A DNA stretch of 64,000 bases from Caulobacter sp. NIBR1757 (GTDB lineage Bacteria > Pseudomonadota > Alphaproteobacteria > Caulobacterales > Caulobacteraceae). Below, one piece after another: positions 46,747 to 54,296 of this stretch. Under the pieces are notes generated by a model that saw only the letters and a program-made list of their open reading frames with translations, did no database searches and had not been told where the DNA came from. The stretch lies in assembly GCF_027912495.1 (NCBI RefSeq), contig NZ_CP115463.1, positions 3,856,501-3,920,500 on the forward strand, written 5' to 3'. Both the position numbers and the translations under genes were made by a program. Numbering within the stretch: the first letter of the stretch is position 1; every line of letters begins with the position of its first letter.

Positions 46747-47520
46747 ATGACCTACCCGCTCCCCAACGCTTCCATCGACCTCACCGGCCATGTCGCCCTG
46801 GTCACCGGCGCTAGCTCCGGCCTCGGCAAGCGCTTCGCCCAGGTGCTGGCCGCGCAGGGCTGCGCCGTCGCCCTGACCGCCCGCCGGGTGGACCGGCTGG
46901 AAGCGCTGGCGAAAGAGATCAACGACGCCGGCGGCCGCGCCGTCGCCCTGGCGCTCGACGTCACCGACGCCGACCAACTTCTCGCTGTCGTCGGCCAGGC
47001 GGAAGAGGCGCTCGGCCCCGTCGACATCCTGATCAACAACGCCGGCATCCCCGATGCCCAGCGGGCCCACAAGATGAGCGTCGAGCTGATCGACGCGGTG
47101 CTCGACACCAATGTTCGCGGCCCCTGGATCCTGGCCTGCGAATTCGCCCGCCGGCGGATGGCGGCGAACGCGCCCGGCCGCATCATCAACATCGCCTCCT
47201 CGGCCGCCTACAGCTACACCGGCGGCGGCGCGGCCCTCTATTCGGTCAGCAAGGCGGCCATGGTGCGGATCACCGAGACCCTGGCCGTCGAGTGGTCGAA
47301 GTTCCACATCAACGTCAACGCCATCGCCCCCGGCGCCTTCGAGAGCGAGATGATGGACGGCATGCTGTCGCGCATGGGCGACATCAGCCAGCACTTCCCC
47401 CGCAAGCGCATCGGCAACCCGGCCCAGCTGGACTCCACCCTGCTCTACCTGTGCAGCCCGGCCTCCGACGCGGTGACCGGGACCTGCATCCGGGTCGACG
47501 ACGGGCAGGGCGGGCGCTAG
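46747..47520 (+). CDS. Short-chain dehydrogenase/reductase
   Basis: 257 residues from the ATG at 46747 (GAGGAAC upstream). Classical SDR: cofactor motif TGASSGLG near residue 20, 'NNAG', catalytic Ser in 'ASSAAYS', YSVSK (Tyr-xxx-Lys), and C-terminal 'TGTCIRVDDGQGGR'. Likely an NAD(P)-dependent alcohol/ketone oxidoreductase. A single gene between the repeat element and a leftward methyltransferase. Confidence 0.92.
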   Translation: MTYPLPNASIDLTGHVALVTGASSGLGKRFAQVLAAQGCAVALTARRVDRLEALAKEINDAGGRAVALALDVTDADQLLAVVGQAEEALGPVDILINNAGIPDAQRAHKMSVELIDAVLDTNVRGPWILACEFARRRMAANAPGRIINIASSAAYSYTGGGAALYSVSKAAMVRITETLAVEWSKFHINVNAIAPGAFESEMMDGMLSRMGDISQHFPRKRIGNPAQLDSTLLYLCSPASDAVTGTCIRVDDGQGGR

Positions 47521-47569
47521 GCCCCGCTATCGAAGCGGCAGGCCATTATACCCCGATCACCGGCCTACG

Positions 47570-47588
47570 AAAAAAGCCGGGCGCCGGC
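47570..47588 (-). terminator. Intrinsic terminator of the leftward methyltransferase transcript
   Basis: Read leftward, GCCGG-CGC-CCGGC is followed by six T. It lies 230 bp beyond the methyltransferase stop and 50 bp beyond the SDR stop. The long 3' tail it implies contains the GTAGGC boxes and the 24-bp palindrome. Confidence 0.6.
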
Positions 47589-47647
47589 CGGGAGCGGCGG
47601 AAACGCCATGGCCTGTTGGCTTTGGCGTGGATCGGGGCGCGGGGATT

Positions 47648-47721
47648 GTAGGCAGCGGCGTAGGCGGGGCGTAGGCGCCGGCGAGGGGAATGTAGGCAGG
47701 CGGCGCCATGCCTGGGCCTAC
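47648..47721. repeat. Cluster of GTAGGC boxes
   Basis: GTAGGC occurs at 47648, 47660, 47671 and 47692 in direct orientation, and inverted (GCCTAC) at 47716 and also at 47563. Spacing of 12, 11 and 21 bp places them on about the same helix face. No gene is assigned to the region. Confidence 0.5.
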
Positions 47722-47769
47722 GCAGCGACAAGTCTCTCGCCGGGCGCGCAGAAGAGCGATGAAATACCG

Positions 47770-47793
47770 ATGAATATGTCTAGACATATTCAT
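47770..47793. promoter_or_regulatory. Perfect 24-bp palindrome
   Basis: ATGAATATGTCT followed at once by its reverse complement. AT-rich in a GC-rich region, 24 bp beyond the methyltransferase stop codon. No gene start is near enough to be an obvious target. Confidence 0.7.
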
Positions 47794-47817
47794 GACGGCG
47801 TTGAATTTACTGCAGTT

Positions 47818-48660
47818 TTAGACCCGCTTCGCGGTGACGATCCAGGTCGCCGAGTCGAACCAGACGCCGTCCGGCCCGTCGTGGGCTGCCAGCGTCTCGC
47901 GAAGCGAGGCCAGGACGGCTTCCCGCTTGTCGGGATGGTCGGCGATCAGCCGCGCCGCCGGCCCGACCTTGCGGGCGACGATGAGGGCGTCTTCCAGGGC
48001 GTTGCCGCCGATCGGTTGATCGTGCGGCGTCAGGGTGACGTCGCCAAAGCCCGCCCCGGCCAGGATGGAGCGCACCCTTTCCGGATCGGAGAAAGCGAAG
48101 GGCCCCGGCGCCAGCGGGTCGGTCGGCTCGGCGGGCGGCACATGCTTGAGGGCGGCGGCGAGCGGCGCCGTCATCCAGGGATTTTCCTTCAGCGGCCGCC
48201 AGCAGACGAAGGCCAGCCGGCCGCCGGGCTTTAGCGCCGCCGCCAGGTTGGCAAAGGCGGCCGGTGGATCGGCGAAGAACATCACCCCGAAGCGGGAATA
48301 GAGGGCGTCCCACTGGCCGGCCCCGAAGTCTTCAGCCTGCGCGTCGGCCTCGATGACCGAGGCCTGGGACAGTTCGGAGGCGGCGATCCGCTGGCGGGCG
48401 ACGTCGAGCATGGGGCGTGAGATATCGGCCCCAAGCACCCGGCCTTCGGGCCCGACGGCGAGGGCCAGGGCGAGCGTGGTGTCGCCGCAGCCACAGCCGA
48501 TATCGAGGATGCGCTCTCCCGCGCGAGGGTCCAGCGCCGCCATCGCCGCTTCGCCGAGCGGGGCGATCTGGCGGTCGAGCAGGGTCTGCAGGCTGGCCCA
48601 GGTCAGGCCGGGCGTGTCGTTCCAGTAGTCGATCTGGGCGGTGTTGGGCGGCTGGGTCAT
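47818..48660 (-). CDS. Class I SAM-dependent methyltransferase
   Basis: 280 residues. Motif I 'ILDIGCGCGDTTLALALAVG', acidic post-I 'VLGADISRPML', 'EADAQAEDF', 'YSRFGVMFFADPPAAFANLAAALKPGGRLAFVCWRP' are typical UbiE/COQ5-type methyltransferase segments. The GCGCG variant of motif I (Cys in place of Gly-x-Gly's usual Thr/Ser) is common in this group. Substrate unknown. It follows the lipoprotein gene after an intrinsic terminator, so it has its own promoter in the 95 bp between. Confidence 0.9.
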   Translation of the reverse strand: MTQPPNTAQIDYWNDTPGLTWASLQTLLDRQIAPLGEAAMAALDPRAGERILDIGCGCGDTTLALALAVGPEGRVLGADISRPMLDVARQRIAASELSQASVIEADAQAEDFGAGQWDALYSRFGVMFFADPPAAFANLAAALKPGGRLAFVCWRPLKENPWMTAPLAAALKHVPPAEPTDPLAPGPFAFSDPERVRSILAGAGFGDVTLTPHDQPIGGNALEDALIVARKVGPAARLIADHPDKREAVLASLRETLAAHDGPDGVWFDSATWIVTAKRV

Positions 48661-48698
48661 GACAGCGGTGATACCAGTCCCGGCCGCGTCCCCAAAGC

Positions 48699-48728
48699 AA
48701 AACGCCCCCCGGCCGGAGCCGGAGGGCG
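48699..48728 (-). terminator. Intrinsic terminator after the small lipoprotein
   Basis: Read leftward, CGCCCTCC and GGGGGGCG form a GC-rich stem with inner CCGG pairs, followed by TTTT. It lies 27 bp after the lipoprotein stop. Confidence 0.7.
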
Positions 48729-48754
48729 CTGTCTGTCAGGGGATAGCGGCCAGA

Positions 48755-49030
48755 CTATTGCTTGGCGGATTCCTCGATGGCGTCGGCCTTTTGCTCGGCG
48801 GCCTTCTCGGTGGCGTCAGCCTTCTTGTCCATGGCGTCTTCGGTGGCTTCGCCCTGGGCCACGGCGGCGTCCTTGGCGACGTCGCCCTGTTCCTTCATGG
48901 CGTCGGCGGTCTGTTCGCCCTGGGTCTCGACGGCGTCGGCCTGCTTGTCGGCGGCCTTCTCGGCGGGGCTGCCGCAAGCGGCCAGGGACAGGGCGCCGAG
49001 AGCGGCGGCGGCGGCGATGATGATACGCAT
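48755..49030 (-). CDS. Small Lpp-like helical lipoprotein
   Basis: 91 residues from the ATG at 49030, set by GGAGGGAA. Lipobox LAAC (Cys about 19), then about 70 residues of Ala/Glu/Lys/Asp/Gln helix with recurring 'DAxxxQGEATEDAMDKKAD' units of about eleven residues and no Pro or Gly. This is a predicted amphipathic rod or coiled coil on the envelope, similar to Lpp or LEA-type helical proteins. The C-terminus lacks the terminal Lys used to attach Lpp to peptidoglycan (ends SAKQ). Divergent from the flavoprotein gene. Confidence 0.75.
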   Translation of the reverse strand: MRIIIAAAAALGALSLAACGSPAEKAADKQADAVETQGEQTADAMKEQGDVAKDAAVAQGEATEDAMDKKADATEKAAEQKADAIEESAKQ

Positions 49031-49190
49031 TGGGTGTTCCCTCCGTGTCTTATTGCACGGGGAAATAGCGCGCGAGATTCCACTTGGTTTCATCGCGCCG
49101 GATAAAATCCTCCCGAACGGGAAACGCGCCTCGTCGTCCACTGGTCCATCACGTTCGTTCACGGAGCCGCGAACCTGCTACAAGCCCGGC

Positions 49191-50414
49191 ATGTCCCCAA
49201 CAGTCACCATCATCGGCGCCGGTCCCGCCGGCCTGATCGCCGCCGAGACGCTCAGCAAAGCCGGCGCCCGCGTGCGCCTGCACGACGCCATGCCATCGGC
49301 CGGCCGCAAGCTGCTGATGGCCGGGCGCGGCGGCCTCAACCTGACCCATTCCGAACCGCTGGAGACCTTCCTCGGCCGCTATGGCCAGGCGACCGACTGG
49401 GCCGGCCCGCTGCTCGACGGCTTTACCCCTGCGGACCTCATCGCCTGGGCCGAGGGCCTGGGCCAGGCGACCTTCGTTGGCTCCAGCGGCCGGGTGTTTC
49501 CCAAGGCCATGAAGGCCTCGCCCCTGCTGCGCGCCTGGCTGGGCCGGCTTGGCGAGATGGGCGTCACCCTGGCCCTGCGCAGCCGCTGGACCGGCTGGGA
49601 CGCCGCCGGCGCCCTGACCTTCGAGACGCCGGACGGTCCGGTCAGCGAGACCGCCGACGCGACCATCCTGGCGCTCGGCGGCGCCAGCTGGCCAAGGCTC
49701 GGCTCCGATGGCGCCTGGACCGGCCTGCTTAGCGCCCGCGGCGTCGAGATCGCGCCCTTCCAGCCGGCCAACGTCGGGTTCAACGTCGCCTGGAGCGATA
49801 TCTTCAAGCAACGCTTCGCCGGCCAGCCGCTGAAGGCCATCGCCCTGACCCATGCCGGCGTGACCGTGCGCGGCGAGGCGCTGATCGCCGACTACGGCCT
49901 GGAAGGCGGGGCCATCTACGCTCTGTCGGCGGGGCTGCGGGACGCCATCGCCCGGGACGGCAAGGCGGAGCTCATCCTCGACCTGCACCCCGACCAGACG
50001 CTGGGGCAGCTGACCGCCCGGCTGGTCACCCCGCAGGGCCGCCAGAGCCAGTCCAACCACCTGCGCAAGGCCGCCCATCTGTCGCCCGCCGCCATCGGCC
50101 TGATGCGCGAGGCGACCGGCGGACCGATCCCGATCTCGCCGCGCAGCCAGGCCGCCCTGATCAAGGGCGCGCGGATCACCCTGACCGGCATGCAGGGGCT
50201 AGAGCGGGCCATCTCCAGCGCCGGGGGCGTGCGCCTGTCCGAACTGGACGAATCCCTGATGCTGCGCCGCCTGCCCGGGGTGTTCGCGGCCGGCGAAATG
50301 CTCGACTGGGAGGCCCCGACCGGCGGCTACCTGCTGCAGGCCAGCCTGGCCAGCGGCCTGGCGGCGGCGCGGGGGGCTGGGGCGAGGCTGGGGCTGAGTC
50401 CGGTCAGTATTTAG
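49191..50414 (+). CDS. HI0933/YhiN-family flavoprotein
   Basis: 407 residues from the ATG at 49191; upstream in-frame sequence belongs to the antisense of the lipoprotein. FAD-binding 'TIIGAGPAGLIAAETLSKAGARV', then 'AGRKLLMAGRGGLNLTHSE', 'SSGRVFPKAMKASPLL', 'ILALGGASWPRLGSDG' and 'VFAAGEMLDWEAPTGGYLLQASLASG' are diagnostic of the HI0933-like family (TIGR03862 subgroup). Biochemical role not established for the family. No clear ribosome binding site. Confidence 0.9.
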   Translation: MSPTVTIIGAGPAGLIAAETLSKAGARVRLHDAMPSAGRKLLMAGRGGLNLTHSEPLETFLGRYGQATDWAGPLLDGFTPADLIAWAEGLGQATFVGSSGRVFPKAMKASPLLRAWLGRLGEMGVTLALRSRWTGWDAAGALTFETPDGPVSETADATILALGGASWPRLGSDGAWTGLLSARGVEIAPFQPANVGFNVAWSDIFKQRFAGQPLKAIALTHAGVTVRGEALIADYGLEGGAIYALSAGLRDAIARDGKAELILDLHPDQTLGQLTARLVTPQGRQSQSNHLRKAAHLSPAAIGLMREATGGPIPISPRSQAALIKGARITLTGMQGLERAISSAGGVRLSELDESLMLRRLPGVFAAGEMLDWEAPTGGYLLQASLASGLAAARGAGARLGLSPVSI

Positions 50415-50530
50415 CCCTCATTTCTCGATAGAGCTATCAGAACCGGCCCGTTCTAACGATCCAAACCCTGTCTCTGTCCACAAGAACAGGGGATGTAATT
50501 CGCCAAGCTCTTCCCTATGTGGCTGAAGAC

Positions 50531-51733
50531 ATGGCCACCGATGTAGATGCACCCAGCCCTATCATGGCCGCCCTCGAACTGTTTGGGGCGGCAGAGGCCA
50601 ATTTGCTCAAGCTTGAGCGACTCTGGTCCGAAATCGAAAGCCTGATGCCGGGCGGTATAGTCTTCGGCGGTGACGTGGAATACGAGGACCGCTGCCGGTC
50701 TTATGCCGCCGTCCTTGAGGCCTTGCCCAAAATTGATGGATGGAAGCCAGAGGCCGGGCCGCCCGACTTGAACGATCTTGCCCAGAATCGGTGGGACGCT
50801 CAAGAAGTCGATGAAATCTCCGCCCACGTGGCAGTGGAGAATTGGGCAACGGAGCCCGGTCGCGAACTCCGCGAGTACCGGCATCGGCTCAATTCAAAGC
50901 GCCGGGCATTGGTCAGAGATTCTCTAGTTGAGCTGATCGACCACATCGATGCCGACTTGAGGCTGTTGCGAAAGAGAGCGGGTGATGCCGAGCAGAACCT
51001 CAAACTTTCCGACGAGGACTGGTCGCCGCTAAGAAGCCACCACAAGCAAATTGAGGTGCTGCTCGGGAGCAGCATCGAAAAGCCTCCGCGCTGGGGAGAT
51101 TTCCGGCGGCATATGGGTTTCGGGCTCGTATGCGACCTGAAAGACATTGAACAAACGGATTGGCCTGCTGCCAAGACCGCGCTCCGCAAGGGCCTGTACG
51201 GGGCGAATGACCCGTTGCCAGTCGCGGTGGCCGACCTTTCTGATCTAGTGGCGGCAAAGCCGCGCGGTCCGGTGACGGTCGAATTGAAGTGGTCGCAGTT
51301 GAGCGACGAAGGGTTTGAACGCCTGCTGTTCGGGCTCATCGGGGATGAAACAGGCTACGAGAACCCCGAGTGGCTCATGCAGACCCGGGCACCCGACCGG
51401 GGTCGCGACCTTTCGGTCACGCGCGTGATGACCGACAGCCTAGCAGGCACCATTCGCCAACGGGTCATTATTCAATGCAAGCATTGGCTCTCGAAGAGCG
51501 TCAGCCTTCCTGAAATCACCACCGCCAAGGAACAGATGGCCCTCTGGTCCGATCCGCGTGTTGATGTCTTGATTGTTGCGACCAGCGGTCGATTTACGAC
51601 CGATGCCGTTCAATGGGTCGAGAAATACAATTCGGGGGGCCAAGGTCTGCGCATCGAGCTTTGGGCAGACAGTCATCTTGAAAGACTGCTGGCCGCGCGG
51701 CCAGCATTGGTTACTGAATTCGGATTGCGTTAG
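50531..51733 (+). CDS. Mrr-like restriction endonuclease (candidate type IV)
   Basis: 400 residues from the ATG at 50531; a GTG at 50519 is possible and neither has a good ribosome binding site. Residues 1-255 are helical, charged and unrecognised. The C-terminal 140 residues have the Mrr/PD-(D/E)xK pattern: 'DEGFERLLFGLIGDETGYENPEWL', then 'APDRGRDLSV' (catalytic Asp) and, 60 bases on, 'RVIIQCKHW' (Q-x-K), and 'VDVLIVATSGRFTTDAVQW'. Such proteins cut modified or foreign DNA. Codon bias is clearly less GC-rich than in the neighbours, a sign of transfer. An AT-rich gap and the HNH gene follow. Confidence 0.78.
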   Translation: MATDVDAPSPIMAALELFGAAEANLLKLERLWSEIESLMPGGIVFGGDVEYEDRCRSYAAVLEALPKIDGWKPEAGPPDLNDLAQNRWDAQEVDEISAHVAVENWATEPGRELREYRHRLNSKRRALVRDSLVELIDHIDADLRLLRKRAGDAEQNLKLSDEDWSPLRSHHKQIEVLLGSSIEKPPRWGDFRRHMGFGLVCDLKDIEQTDWPAAKTALRKGLYGANDPLPVAVADLSDLVAAKPRGPVTVELKWSQLSDEGFERLLFGLIGDETGYENPEWLMQTRAPDRGRDLSVTRVMTDSLAGTIRQRVIIQCKHWLSKSVSLPEITTAKEQMALWSDPRVDVLIVATSGRFTTDAVQWVEKYNSGGQGLRIELWADSHLERLLAARPALVTEFGLR

Positions 51734-51951
51734 GCGCCGTGCGACCGATCCGACTCGCGGCTCCGTTCCGGATGCCGCCGAGTTTAGGTTCTTACAGATC
51801 TTCAATTTATTCAATAAAAACAAACTATTATAAGGTTGAAAATCCACGCGAGTCCAAAAGGGAATGCTCTCGCGGGCCAATACGCAGGCCCGGAGGGCAA
51901 CCGACGTCCAAACGCCCCCCCGGCCAGGGAAGCGCGAGCTATAAGGGCCGT
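51734..51951 (+). promoter_or_regulatory. AT-rich intergenic region, probable HNH promoter
   Basis: 218 bp, the most AT-rich stretch of the window around 51790-51840, where TTCAATTTATTC and TATTATAAGG give plausible -35/-10-like patches. A dyad CGCGAG/CTCGCG (51847-51874) follows. No gene is supported in it. Confidence 0.5.
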
Positions 51952-53157
51952 ATGAACCCGCGCCTTTGCATCTTCTGCGGTACCCCGCTGACCCGCGAAA
52001 CCAAGCCGGAGCACATTCTGCAAGATGCGCTCGGCGGCAAGAGCATGAGCAAGGTGCTCGACTGCTCGGACTGCAACAGCACCTTCGGCTCGACCATCGA
52101 TAAGGCGCTGGCCGAAGAGATTCGGCCCATCCGCAATATGTGCCACATGCCCTCCGGCAATGGCGAACCGCCGCCCGCCGTGCGGCACGACTCGATCGCC
52201 GGCAGAATTGTCTATGGTGCTGGCGGTCGACCGCGCCTCATCGAGAAGCCGTTCACGCTAACCAAGGCGGATGGAGTGGTCACCATCGCGATCCGCGCTG
52301 GATCGGCCGAACAGTTCGTTGCCAGCCTGAAGCACGCGGCGGCGCAACTACGCGTGCCCGTTGCTGAACTCTGGGAAAAAGTAAAAGCGGGACCAACGGA
52401 GGTTGTCGAACGCTTTGAACCGTTGCCGACCGAACCCCGTCGGCAATCTCTCGGCGGCGAACTTTCGGTGCGCGCCATGGCCAAGTCGTGCCTGCTCCTC
52501 GCAGCAAAGCACCTTGGAAACGAGGCTGTGCGCGGGCCTGCATTTGCTGAGGCTCGAAACTTTGTAACCAACGGCGATCTCGGCGATTCCGGCGGGGTCA
52601 CCCTTGATAGCCGTCCGGTACCGTTTTCCGACGCGCTCGAAGCCCGGTTTGGCCCCTTGTTCAACCTGATTCAGGTGGCAACCGACAGCCGCGGCCGGCT
52701 GCTCGCTCATTTCACCCTCTACAATGTCATTGGTTGGCAGATTGTCCTGGCCGAAGAAGGGGCGCCAGCCGGCTTCTGCACGGCGCTCGCGTCCAACCCA
52801 CTCAAACCGCAGATATGGTCGGACAAGATTGCAGAGGAGCTCGGCGTTGACACTGCCTGGCTCGAAACGCCGAACTTCAATTCCGGGGACGGCGTCCGAC
52901 GCTTCGGGCGCATGTGGGTGGTGAGCGACGACCTTGCGCGAGAGCGTGAGGTTGGCCGAATTGTAGAAAGTGCCTTTGCCCGCCACGGAATCGTTGGCGA
53001 TGTCGTTGTGGACAATGACGCCATCAAGGATCAGGTGTTTGCTGAAATCCACGGTCGCATGGCGGCCATGATCGTCCGGGTGCCCTACGAGCGCGTGATT
53101 TCTCTTGATGAAATCGAGGCCCTGCTGAGTGAAAGCGACGTGGGAGACCAAGCATGA
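51952..53157 (+). CDS. HNH endonuclease (HNH_5-type) with long C-terminal domain
   Basis: 401 residues from the ATG at 51952 (AAGGG upstream); in-frame sequence before it lies in the AT-rich gap. N-terminal zinc/HNH module: CIFC (Cys6, Cys9), 'KPEHILQDALGG' with His21, and 'CSDCNSTFG' (Cys38, Cys41, Asn42). The remaining 350 residues are mixed alpha/beta with no family I recognise. The HNH_5 module occurs in restriction-like and defence proteins. Placement beside the Mrr-like gene, in a lower-GC segment, suggests a defence role; this is inference. Confidence 0.78.
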   Translation: MNPRLCIFCGTPLTRETKPEHILQDALGGKSMSKVLDCSDCNSTFGSTIDKALAEEIRPIRNMCHMPSGNGEPPPAVRHDSIAGRIVYGAGGRPRLIEKPFTLTKADGVVTIAIRAGSAEQFVASLKHAAAQLRVPVAELWEKVKAGPTEVVERFEPLPTEPRRQSLGGELSVRAMAKSCLLLAAKHLGNEAVRGPAFAEARNFVTNGDLGDSGGVTLDSRPVPFSDALEARFGPLFNLIQVATDSRGRLLAHFTLYNVIGWQIVLAEEGAPAGFCTALASNPLKPQIWSDKIAEELGVDTAWLETPNFNSGDGVRRFGRMWVVSDDLAREREVGRIVESAFARHGIVGDVVVDNDAIKDQVFAEIHGRMAAMIVRVPYERVISLDEIEALLSESDVGDQA

Positions 53158-53287
53158 GCCCGACCAAGCGCAGCCTTCGGGAGTTTGGGTGTGCATGGCC
53201 GTCGAAACCAGCCCGGCCCCCCGACTGAACCTTCCGGCGATTGACGCGCTGACCCAGCCGTGACCGGATGGCCGGTCTGGAGGCGGC

Positions 53288-54241
53288 ATGCGGGCCATCC
53301 TGCGTTTTCTCGACCGGGTGATCCAGGGACTGCTGCGGCTGCTCGGCTGGGCCGCGGCGCTGGCCCTGCTGGCGGTGATCGTCGTGGCCGGGGTCTGGTT
53401 CCTCAGCCGGCCGGATGCCGAGCCCCCGTCTCTGCGCGAGCCCTATGTCGGTGAGACCTATGTCGCCCGCCCGCCCCCGCCGCCGCTCACCCGCGACTGC
53501 CAGGACAGCCGCTACGCCGCCGCGGCCCGGGCCAACACGGAGACGGTGCGCGGCCTTATCTGGTCGCCCTTCAGATCGGAGGAGATCGGCTGGGAGCTCT
53601 ACGCGCCGCTGATCGCCAACGAGATCGCCACCGCCTGCGGCCCTGAGCAGCCGGGCTTCGCCGCCGCGCTGGCGGCCTGGCAGCGGCGCCACGGCCCGGT
53701 GGCTGACGGGGTGATGAGCCCGGCCGTGTTCGACGCCATGCGGCAGCGCTGGCATCGGGCCCGGACGTTCGCCAGGATCGATCCCGAGAACTGCCCGCCG
53801 CCGACCACCAACCTCGCCTGGGCCCGGCCGGACGAGGTCTACGGCCGGCCCATGCAGCTGCGCCCCGGGGCCCTGGCCGCCTATCGCCAGATGATCGCCG
53901 CCGCCCGCGCCGAGGCGCCCTCGGTGTTCAGCCAGCCCAACGCCCTGAAGATTTTCTCGGCCTATCGCGATCCGGAGGCCGACGCCGCCCGCTGCCTGAC
54001 CGACGGCAATTGCGACGGGGTGCGCCGCACCCTGTGCTCGGCCCACCGCACGGGCCTGGCGCTGGACATCCATGTCGGCATGGCGCCGGGCGGCGATCCG
54101 GCCTCCACGGCGCAGTTCAACCGCCTGGCCCAGTCGCGCACCCCGGCCTATCGCTGGATGGTTCGCAACGCCGGCCGCTTCGGCTTCGTCAACTACCCCT
54201 ACGAGCCCTGGCACTGGGAGTGGACGGGCGAGCCCATATAG
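53288..54241 (+). CDS. D-alanyl-D-alanine carboxypeptidase, VanY/M15B-type
   Basis: 317 residues. One N-terminal transmembrane helix (about 18-40) anchors a periplasmic domain. A peptidoglycan-binding-like helical segment precedes the catalytic domain, whose zinc motifs are intact: 'SAHRTGLALDIHV' (SxHxxGxAxD) and 'YEPWHWEWTG' (EPWHWE). It trims the terminal D-Ala of peptidoglycan stem peptides. Convergent with the giant RTX gene 55 bp away. Confidence 0.9.
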   Translation: MRAILRFLDRVIQGLLRLLGWAAALALLAVIVVAGVWFLSRPDAEPPSLREPYVGETYVARPPPPPLTRDCQDSRYAAAARANTETVRGLIWSPFRSEEIGWELYAPLIANEIATACGPEQPGFAAALAAWQRRHGPVADGVMSPAVFDAMRQRWHRARTFARIDPENCPPPTTNLAWARPDEVYGRPMQLRPGALAAYRQMIAAARAEAPSVFSQPNALKIFSAYRDPEADAARCLTDGNCDGVRRTLCSAHRTGLALDIHVGMAPGGDPASTAQFNRLAQSRTPAYRWMVRNAGRFGFVNYPYEPWHWEWTGEPI

Positions 54242-54296
54242 GACCCGCCCGCGCCACCGGCCCTCCGTTCGGGGAGACGGAGAGCCGCCCGCCGGA

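Noticed and set aside
50466..50491. CCCTGT/ACAGGG inverted repeat after the flavoprotein
   Set aside because: A six-base stem with a 14-nt loop and no T-run; too weak to call a terminator.
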